Shown here: piece by piece, positions 7,417-13,044 of the stretch
Numbering within the stretch: the stretch's first letter is position 1
How the letters are laid out: each line of letters begins with the position of its first letter
NCBI GenBank assembly: GCA_020429465.1
Contig: JAGQLH010000004.1
Location: 1 to 25,783, forward strand
DNA: 25,783 bases
From: Candidatus Dojkabacteria bacterium
Lineage (GTDB): Bacteria > Patescibacteriota > Dojkabacteria > B142 > WJKM01
Direction: 5' to 3'
Program-made: the position numbers and the translations under genes
Notes under the pieces: model-generated
Databases searched by the model: none
What the model was told of the DNA's origin: nothing
The model's input: the letters and a program-made list of their open reading frames with translations, nothing else

Positions 7417-8538
7417 TTAGTCTTTATAAACGAAGTGTTTTAAAACGAGAAAATTCCACATAATGATTATTCCCAAACTTACTAACTTACTCAACTCCTT
7501 AGACATCCCCACATAATCAATAAAAAAGGTAAGTAATAGAAGAGATGCTAATTGGTTCACAATAAGAACAATACCATAACGCATCGCTTCCCCAAGTTTC
7601 CAAGAGGTCTTTTGAAATGTCCAGAACTTATGAAGTATAAAGTTAAAAAACACGATGGTTACAAGAAAACTCACTGTGTCCCATACCTGATAAGATCTTA
7701 ATTGATAGCCAAATATCCGATAGCTATTAATTTCTAGGTTCTTATTTAAAGCAATGAATAATAAGATATTTGAGAGATTCGTAATTGTTCCAACTAGTAT
7801 GTACTTAATCAGAACATTGTAACGTTTTATAAGGCTTATAATGAATTTTTTAGATAACCCTTCATATTTCCACCACACGGATAAAAGTTCAATGAATGTT
7901 GTTGCATAGGCCTTTACTCCCACCCTACTGCCTCCTGCTGCATCCCACTGAACTGGGATTTCTTTAATTTTCTTATTTTTGGTACGGACTATATACAGAA
8001 ACTCAAAATCATATCCCCACCGATCAGTAGACACTTGAGAAAAATAAGCTTTACATTCTTTAGAAATTAGCTTAAATCCACATTGAGTATCAGTAATATC
8101 AAGATCTAATAATATATTGATTAGGATATTTCCAAATTTCCCAAGAAGTGAACGGAGTGGTTGGTTACGTTCGCGTGATTCACGCAACCCACGCGATCCA
8201 ATGACGCAATCATATGTCGAAGCATACGTAATAAATTTAGGTAGCTCCGAGATTGGGGTCGATAGGTCAGCATCACAAAGATATATAAAATCTCCTTTTG
8301 CGGCTTCTACTCCCCTTTTTAACGCATATCCCTTTCCTCTGTTATGTTCATACGAAATAACAACTACTTCAGAAAATTGCGAAACAATTTCTTTTGTATT
8401 ATCAGTTGATCCATCATCGACAACAATTATTTCTTCAACAGTATCAGGATGGTTTGAAATAAATTCAAGAATTTTTGTTATTGATTTCCCTATGCGATGA
8501 GATTCATTGTAGGCTGGAATTACGATCGAAATACCCAT
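7417..8538 (-). CDS. GT2 polyprenyl-phosphate glycosyltransferase fused to a GtrA domain
   Basis: The N-terminal 230 residues are a DPM1/ALG5-like GT2 domain: SIVIPAYNES, IIVVDDGSTDNT (D41, D42), HNRGKGYALKRG, and the DAD metal motif (D89, D91) in YLCDADLS. Such enzymes put a sugar onto polyprenyl phosphate at the inner face. Residues 238-373 are a GtrA-like four-helix membrane domain (IKYILVGTITNLSNILLFIA and further helices), proposed in other systems to flip the lipid-linked sugar. The fusion therefore combines making and flipping the sugar donor, which the GT-C enzyme at 23909 could use. It converges with the GT4 gene and diverges from the GT2 synthase at 8628. TTAAAT lies 8 bases upstream of the ATG; no Shine-Dalgarno. 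Confidence 0.9.
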   Translation of the reverse strand: MGISIVIPAYNESHRIGKSITKILEFISNHPDTVEEIIVVDDGSTDNTKEIVSQFSEVVVISYEHNRGKGYALKRGVEAAKGDFIYLCDADLSTPISELPKFITYASTYDCVIGSRGLRESRERNQPLRSLLGKFGNILINILLDLDITDTQCGFKLISKECKAYFSQVSTDRWGYDFEFLYIVRTKNKKIKEIPVQWDAAGGSRVGVKAYATTFIELLSVWWKYEGLSKKFIISLIKRYNVLIKYILVGTITNLSNILLFIALNKNLEINSYRIFGYQLRSYQVWDTVSFLVTIVFFNFILHKFWTFQKTSWKLGEAMRYGIVLIVNQLASLLLLTFFIDYVGMSKELSKLVSLGIIIMWNFLVLKHFVYKD

Positions 8539-8601
8539 GAAACACGATTTAATGTCCTTAAAGAACGAATAATATAGTAAAATTACACAAGATACACAAA
8601 T

Positions 8602-8607
8602 TATACT
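8602..8607 (+). promoter_or_regulatory. -10 element (TATACT) of the GT2 synthase gene
   Basis: TATACT lies 20 bases before the ATG at 8628, in the 89-bp divergent region. Transcription would start near 8614, leaving about 14 untranslated bases. There is no good -35, so support is moderate. Confidence 0.4.
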
Positions 8608-8627
8608 CTGACTGAACTTGAAATACT

Positions 8628-10181
8628 ATGCCTCTTATTAGGCGGATATCACTGAAATACCAACATTCAGTTACAAGGTTCTTCGAAATCCTTCCCGGAT
8701 TTTTTATTTGGTTCTTACTCACGAGCCCCTTTTGGTTTGCACAAAGACTATCTGTAGTATTTGGAAATCTATTAATCATATTTGCAGTCTACTGGACGTA
8801 TCGAGCTGCAATCTTCCTTATTGGCCTCATTATTGGCTATCGTTATCATAAAAAAGAAATTGCTATTGATTGGAGAAAACAAATACAAGCATTACAGCCT
8901 TCGTCAATTCCTGATTTAGATATACTTCCTTCTGATTCTATTTTCCCTAAACAACTGATTGTCATACCTATCGGTGGAGCAAAATACGATATTTTAAAAC
9001 ACACACTTGATGCTATTGATGCTCAAAACTATCCAAAAGAACGAATATATGTATCACTTTCTTTTGAAGAGCGCCTTATTGAAAACGACCCTGAATATTT
9101 CGAAACTATGAAAAATATGATCCGTAAGGATTTTGCTCATTTTGGGGAGAGACTTATGATTTTCGATCATCCCAAGGACATACCTGGCGAAGCAATCGGT
9201 GCTGCCGCTAATAGAACATGGGGAAATAAGCAAGCAATTAAGACTCTTGAAGAAAAAGGAGAAACTATACAAGATTTCATTACTACTAGTCCCGATGAAG
9301 ATATTCGCTTTGATAAAGAATATCTGGGTGCAATGAGTTATCGATACATTGTTTCTGAAAAGCGATTACAAAAATTCTACCAAACAGCTGTATATTTATT
9401 TAGTAATAATTACTGGAAGGTACCAAGTCTTATTCGCGCATGGTCTATGTCACTTTCGTTACCAGTACTTTCCTCTTCTGTCACCCATCTTCACGATAGA
9501 GAGACATGGTCTTGTTACTCAGTAAACCTACAAGTAATGAAAGATGTGAATTACTGGGATACTTCGATAGGGATTGATGATACTCCATTTTTCTGGAGAC
9601 CTTTCGATCATTTCAATGGCGATTTTCATTGTGAAACATTTTTTGTTCCTCTTTATGCCGATGCTGTGTACCATCCAAATGCATTTACAAACTATAAAGC
9701 ACAATACAAACAACTTGTTCGATGGGGTTGGGGGGTTGTTGCGTTTCCAATTGCTATGAATGTCCTCCTCCAAAACGAAAAAATTCCATTCTTCGTGAAA
9801 TTACGAAAGATTTTTATCATGTTTGAAATTATTGTTTTATTTAAATTAGCAGCAATTTTATTTACCTTCGCTATACCAATTATTGGGCTGTTAAATCCTC
9901 AATTTAATTCATTGCAAGTATCGAGCCTTTTGCCACAAACGCTTTCATTAATAATGACCTTTTTGACTATAATGATTATCCCTTCAGCGATTGTTAAACT
10001 ACTGCTTATGCCGGAACCTCCTTCGGATTGGTCAAAATTTAAGGTAGCAATAAGTTTTTTGATTGAAATTCCTTTGCAAATCCTATTATTATTTACATAT
10101 GCATTTTTACCATTCATAGATGGACCAACTCGTATGATGCTTGGTCATAATTACGATTTTGTTGTTACTCAAAAAAAATAA
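8628..10181 (+). CDS. Processive-type GT2 membrane glycosyltransferase (BcsA/HAS-like motifs)
   Basis: A 517-residue membrane synthase. Two N-terminal helices (around 15-70) precede a cytosolic GT2 domain: LIVIPIGGAKYDILKHTLDA, then DED (D223, D225) in TTSPDEDIRF as the metal site, IDDTPFF (D317, D318) as the catalytic-base region, and QLVRW (Q362-W366), the QxxRW motif of processive synthases. About four C-terminal helices (390-500) follow. This order is that of cellulose, hyaluronan and chitin synthases, which polymerise and export a chain. The partial gene at 25126 is a close paralog. The exchanger starts 2 bp after its stop. Product unknown; a beta-linked exopolysaccharide is inference. 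Confidence 0.87.
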   Translation: MPLIRRISLKYQHSVTRFFEILPGFFIWFLLTSPFWFAQRLSVVFGNLLIIFAVYWTYRAAIFLIGLIIGYRYHKKEIAIDWRKQIQALQPSSIPDLDILPSDSIFPKQLIVIPIGGAKYDILKHTLDAIDAQNYPKERIYVSLSFEERLIENDPEYFETMKNMIRKDFAHFGERLMIFDHPKDIPGEAIGAAANRTWGNKQAIKTLEEKGETIQDFITTSPDEDIRFDKEYLGAMSYRYIVSEKRLQKFYQTAVYLFSNNYWKVPSLIRAWSMSLSLPVLSSSVTHLHDRETWSCYSVNLQVMKDVNYWDTSIGIDDTPFFWRPFDHFNGDFHCETFFVPLYADAVYHPNAFTNYKAQYKQLVRWGWGVVAFPIAMNVLLQNEKIPFFVKLRKIFIMFEIIVLFKLAAILFTFAIPIIGLLNPQFNSLQVSSLLPQTLSLIMTFLTIMIIPSAIVKLLLMPEPPSDWSKFKVAISFLIEIPLQILLLFTYAFLPFIDGPTRMMLGHNYDFVVTQKK

Positions 10182-10182
10182 T

Positions 10183-11268
10183 ATGTCTTTATTACTGCCC
10201 ATCCTCGCTATCATGGTCTCGTTCTACACGATGTACAAGGTCATGGAAGAATATTTTATTAGAAGCTTGGATAATATTGCACAATACTTTAATCTCTCAC
10301 CTAGTGTTGCCGGAGCTACGCTAATGGCATTTGGAACAAGTGTACCAGAACTTAGTATTGCATTATTTGCACTATTCCTTCCAAATGCCCACGCCTCTAC
10401 TGGTCTCGGTTCTGTTGTAGGATCTGCTATGTTCCAAAGTTTTGTTGTAATTGGTATTGCAGCTATTGTAAAAAAACTTTCACTCGATTGGGGAACAATT
10501 GTTCGAGACTATACATTTTATGCGATAGCAGTACTTGTACTGCTACTTACTGTACAAGACGGAGTAATCACATTCTTAGAAGCGTTCACACTTGTAACTA
10601 CGTACGGACTCTATTTGGGTGTATTACTTTCTTGGTCACGAATTACCAATGAGAGACATTCAACGACACCAATACGGTTGGTAGAATCTCAAATTGATAC
10701 ATTCAATAGCAAACCTTCTCTACTTCGGTCTATCTGGGTATTTACTACGAAACCTATCGATTTTTTTATCGACCTTATGCCCAATCCGGAAAAGAAGCCT
10801 AAAGCAACTGTGCTGGTATTTATGCTTTCACTTATTATTATGACATCTCTTAGCTATATTCTGGTCATATCATCCGAATCCATTGCTGAACAAATCAATA
10901 TCCCGCCTGCAATTATTGCGTTAACTGTACTTGCTGGTGGAAGCTCCTTACCCGAGCTTATTGGGTCAACAGTACTTTCACATAAAGACAAAGGGACTAT
11001 GGCGTTTAGCAATGCTATTGGAAGTAATGTATTCGCATTATTGGTGAGTTTTGGACTCCCGGTATTTCTTTTCACTATCTTTAATGGCCCAGTTCAAGGG
11101 GACGGAATTGCAAATGTTACTCCTTCAATACTCGCACTTTTAGGCTCAATCTTTCTCTTGGTATTCATATTCCTTAAAAGTAAGCTTGTTGTCGATAAAC
11201 CAATTGGGTATGTACTACTTTTCTTGTATTTACTCTATATGATTGCTGTTTATACTGGGATTTTATAA
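10183..11268 (+). CDS. Ca2+/cation antiporter (CaCA family, YrbG-like)
   Basis: A 361-residue integral membrane exchanger. The two inverted alpha repeats are clear: SVAGATLMAFGTSVPELSIA near residue 45 and PAIIALTVLAGGSSLPELIG near residue 240, each with the GTSVPE/GSSLPE ion-binding signature, followed by AIGSNVFALLVSFGLP. About ten membrane helices are split by a central cytosolic loop containing MPNPEKKPKA. The family exchanges Ca2+ (or Na+) for Na+ or H+. The ATG at 10183 is taken because it begins 2 bp after the GT2 stop and supplies a proper first helix; an in-frame TTG at 10141 lies inside the upstream gene. It is probably cotranscribed with the synthase and ends at the terminator at 11271. 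Confidence 0.9.
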   Translation: MSLLLPILAIMVSFYTMYKVMEEYFIRSLDNIAQYFNLSPSVAGATLMAFGTSVPELSIALFALFLPNAHASTGLGSVVGSAMFQSFVVIGIAAIVKKLSLDWGTIVRDYTFYAIAVLVLLLTVQDGVITFLEAFTLVTTYGLYLGVLLSWSRITNERHSTTPIRLVESQIDTFNSKPSLLRSIWVFTTKPIDFFIDLMPNPEKKPKATVLVFMLSLIIMTSLSYILVISSESIAEQINIPPAIIALTVLAGGSSLPELIGSTVLSHKDKGTMAFSNAIGSNVFALLVSFGLPVFLFTIFNGPVQGDGIANVTPSILALLGSIFLLVFIFLKSKLVVDKPIGYVLLFLYLLYMIAVYTGIL

Positions 11269-11270
11269 TA

Positions 11271-11303
11271 AAAAAAGGCGCAGTTTTTATAACTGCGCCT
11301 TTT
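11271..11303. terminator. Bidirectional intrinsic terminator
   Basis: AAAAGGCGCAGTT (11273-11285) pairs perfectly with AACTGCGCCTTTT (11291-11303) around a 5-base loop. Flanking A and T runs make it work on both strands, serving the convergent exchanger and SIMPL genes. Confidence 0.92.
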
Positions 11304-11324
11304 CTCTATATGTATTTCTCTTAT

Positions 11325-12122
11325 TTAGTAAAGAATCTCATACTCTAGAGTAACATTAGCTGTTACTTCAGTCTGACCCGGTTGGAACTCTACAGTTGGC
11401 AACGATTCAGGTGTTGCAAAATCTGCTGAACCACCTGCTTCCATACTTCTCATTGAGTAATCATCATAATATGGATAATATCCGCCACTATACATATTTC
11501 TTACATCACCTAGTGTAAGTCCCGCTGCATTCGCCTCTCGTTCAGCACGTGCTTTTGCATCTGCTATTGCTTCTTCTTTTATTTCATCTTGGACAGCTTG
11601 GTAATCATCTAAGTAAAATCGTAAATTATTTACTTTATTAAACCCAGCAGAAGATGCAGCATTCACTACTTCGCTGATGAGTTGATCTTCTGGCTTTGTA
11701 TTTCTTACAGAAACTTTAAGAGCTAGATCAATCTGATACATGACTGGCTCATCGATTTCTCTTTCAGGATCATATTTTTCGTTTACATTATATCCTTGGG
11801 TCTGAATATCTTCCTCTGGAATTCCTACTGCTTTTATTTTTTCAATTGCATCATTGTAAATAGTTCCTGCCTCTTCTTGAACCGCAGTTACTGATTCATC
11901 CTCTAAGTGAACTCCTAATGTAATATCTGCTGTATCTAAAGAAACTTTCTTCGATGCACGACCTTCTACGCTAAATGATTGTGGATATCTAAATTCAGTT
12001 GTTGCTTTTTCAACTGAGTAGTAAATAATCCCCGTTGTGAGCGCTGCAACTCCCAATACTAGAAGAAAGACATATGTTGCCTTCGCAAAAAATAAAAATA
12101 ATACATGTTTCGCTGGTCTCAT
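11325..12122 (-). CDS. SIMPL-domain (DUF541) membrane-anchored protein
   Basis: A 265-residue protein with one N-terminal membrane helix (VFLLVLGVAALTTGIIYY). An extracytoplasmic SIMPL/DUF541 domain spans about residues 45-264: SFSVEGRASKKVSLDTADIT, VQEEAGTIYNDAIEKIKAVG, IPEEDIQTQGYNVNEKY, the Ala-rich helix EEAIADAKARAEREANAAGL, and a final beta strand. Bacterial members (BP26 of Brucella, YggE of E. coli) are envelope proteins that can form channel-like oligomers; the biochemical role is unsettled. A GTG directly before the ATG at 12122 is in frame; I took the ATG. An aromatic Tyr/Gly stretch (GGYYPYYDDYS) near residue 220 looks like a surface loop. The gene ends just past the shared terminator. 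Confidence 0.85.
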   Translation of the reverse strand: MRPAKHVLFLFFAKATYVFLLVLGVAALTTGIIYYSVEKATTEFRYPQSFSVEGRASKKVSLDTADITLGVHLEDESVTAVQEEAGTIYNDAIEKIKAVGIPEEDIQTQGYNVNEKYDPEREIDEPVMYQIDLALKVSVRNTKPEDQLISEVVNAASSAGFNKVNNLRFYLDDYQAVQDEIKEEAIADAKARAEREANAAGLTLGDVRNMYSGGYYPYYDDYSMRSMEAGGSADFATPESLPTVEFQPGQTEVTANVTLEYEILY

Positions 12123-12185
12123 CACACTATGTGTAATAAATAAATTATGTACTCTATATATTTAGACAAATTTGGTTACAAATAA

Positions 12186-12650
12186 TTATTCGGAAATTTC
12201 ACAGACCAATTCAATTTCTACTGCCCATTCGGATGGTAAAACCATACCCACCGCCGTTCTAGCATGATATTTTTGTTCTTCCCCAAATAATTTAGCAATA
12301 AAGAAGCTTGCTCCATTGATAACTTCAGAAATTTCATCAAATCCATCAACCACATTAACCATTCCATTCATTTTTACTACTTTTACAATATTTTCTATAC
12401 TTGTTACCGAACCAACCGCACAAAGACAATTGTATGCGGCATATTCAGCAGCTTTTTGTGCTGTAGCCAAATCAATATCTGTGCCTACCTTACCTCGAAT
12501 TTCTGATCCATTATGTACTGATACATGCCCTGAAGTAAATACGAGATTCCCTACTTTGACTGCTGCATGAAAATCAGCCCCTTTAAAACTCCGTTCTACA
12601 GAAACTGGCGAATAGTCGTAGCCCAATTTCTTCAGTTTGTCAGTATGCAC
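12186..12650 (-). CDS. RidA/YjgF/UK114-family protein
   Basis: A 154-residue small trimeric-fold protein. Family marks are NLVFTSGHVSVHNGSEIRGK in the first third, the helix TAQKAAEYAAYNCLCAVGSV, VVKMNGMVNVVDGFDEISEV, and the C-terminal HARTAVGMVLPSEWAVEIEL. The Arg in HARTAVG corresponds to the Arg that holds the substrate carboxylate in true RidA. RidA hydrolyses reactive enamine/imine intermediates from pyridoxal-phosphate enzymes. This one is longer than the 125-130-residue archetype and belongs to the extended branch, whose activities vary, so deaminase function is not proven. The start is GTG (12650-12648); no in-frame ATG lies nearby. Confidence 0.85.
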   Translation of the reverse strand: MHTDKLKKLGYDYSPVSVERSFKGADFHAAVKVGNLVFTSGHVSVHNGSEIRGKVGTDIDLATAQKAAEYAAYNCLCAVGSVTSIENIVKVVKMNGMVNVVDGFDEISEVINGASFFIAKLFGEEQKYHARTAVGMVLPSEWAVEIELVCEISE

Positions 12651-12676
12651 ATTCTCTAAATTAAGAAATTAGATTA

Positions 12677-12701
12677 GAGAGTAGTACAAGTACCACCTCT
12701 C
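12677..12701. repeat. Imperfect dyad upstream of the RidA-family gene
   Basis: GAGAG (12677-12681) pairs with CTCTC (12697-12701), and an inner GTAC (12684-12687) pairs with GTAC (12690-12693). It lies 27 bp upstream of the GTG start and could be an operator; no T run follows, so it is not a terminator. Confidence 0.35.
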
Positions 12702-12787
12702 ATTATTGTATAGAAAATTAATTGGAAAGAATAGTTTTATTTATTAGCTGAGATTGTGAGTGATTTGGATATGAGTATTAACCCCAA

Positions 12788-12834
12788 CTAACGAATAAAT
12801 TTATTTCAATAGTACCTCCTAACAATAAATTTAT
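12788..12834 (+). repeat. Two direct repeats, CTAAC(G)AATAAATTTAT
   Basis: CTAACGAATAAATTTAT at 12788-12804 recurs as CTAACAATAAATTTAT at 12819-12834. Start-to-start distance is 31 bp, about three helical turns, which fits paired binding sites for one protein. The AT-rich half alone would be weak evidence; the shared CTAAC prefix strengthens it. Confidence 0.45.
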
Positions 12835-12840
12835 GTCTAA

Positions 12841-12864
12841 TTTGCGTTGCAATACATTGCGAGG
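12841..12864. promoter_or_regulatory. Palindromic site, left copy (candidate operator)
   Basis: The core GCAAT-AC-ATTGC (12849-12860) is a perfect dyad. The 13-mer TTGCAATACATTG is found exactly, inverted, at 16724-16736, and the wider 24 bp match that site at 20 positions. Being palindromic and intergenic at both places, it looks like a binding site for a dimeric regulator; a transposon end is the alternative. Confidence 0.5.
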
Positions 12865-12904
12865 ATAGAGATAAAAAGAGTAAAACGTGATTAGTATGGC
12901 ATTT

Positions 12905-12959
12905 GCCTACTAAAAATGTGTAAGTAGCCCGAGGATGATGGAGGTCTCCAGTAGGCTAC
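12905..12959 (+). promoter_or_regulatory. Leader with mutually exclusive hairpins (attenuator-like)
   Basis: GCCTACT (12905-12911) can pair with AGTAGGC (12950-12956) or, through CTACT, with AGTAG (12923-12927). GTAGCC (12924-12929) can instead pair with GGCTAC (12954-12959). These pairings exclude one another. The first arm overlaps the end of a five-codon ORF (12896-12913, MAFAY). No U run follows, so any switch would act on translation or processing rather than on an intrinsic terminator. Confidence 0.4.
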
Positions 12960-12961
12960 GT

Positions 12962-12974
12962 TCGAAAGTTGGTT
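12962..12974 (+). repeat. 13-bp inverted repeat, left arm
   Basis: TCGAAAGTTGGTT is the exact reverse complement of 15527-15539. The two arms bracket the metalloprotease gene, one in its 5' leader and one just past its stop codon. Confidence 0.7.
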
Positions 12975-13002
12975 CTTTAACAATTAAAAGAAATTCTAAC
13001 AA

Positions 13003-13009
13003 AAAGGAA
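13003..13009 (+). promoter_or_regulatory. Shine-Dalgarno-like AAAGGAA, far from the first ATG
   Basis: This is the clearest purine-rich ribosome-binding sequence before any gene here. It is 35 bases from the ATG at 13045, too far to serve it, but 8 bases from an in-frame GTA (13018) that begins a typical signal-peptide n-region (VKKRWFLLA). A GTG there would be an ideal start. Confidence 0.5.
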
Positions 13010-13044
13010 AATTTTAAGTAAAAAAAAGATGGTTTTTATTAGCA

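Larger units (their letters stand above)
12651..13044. other. 394-bp gene-free regulatory/leader region
   Basis: No convincing protein gene. From left to right it holds an imperfect dyad (12677-12701), two direct repeats (12788-12834), a palindrome shared with 16719-16742 (12841-12864), a 5-codon ORF (12896-12913), competing hairpin arms (12905-12959), a 28-codon ORF (12935-13021), one arm of a 13-bp inverted repeat (12962-12974) and a rare Shine-Dalgarno (13003-13009). All but the first would serve the metalloprotease gene. Confidence 0.6.

Noticed and set aside
10141..10182. Longer exchanger starting at TTG 10141
   Set aside because: It overlaps the GT2 synthase C-terminus; the ATG at 10183, 2 bp after that stop, gives the expected N-terminus.
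12780..13000. Integron-type attC site before the metalloprotease gene
   Set aside because: CTAAC and GTTGGTT look faintly like core sites, but no proper RYYYAAC/GTTRRRY pair with the right hairpin spacing was found, and no integrase is present.
13003..13021. Programmed -1 frameshift from the 28-codon leader ORF into the protease, at the heptamer A-AAT-TTT
   Set aside because: The heptamer is in phase, but a -1 slip there meets TAA at 13015-13017 immediately, so no fusion results.
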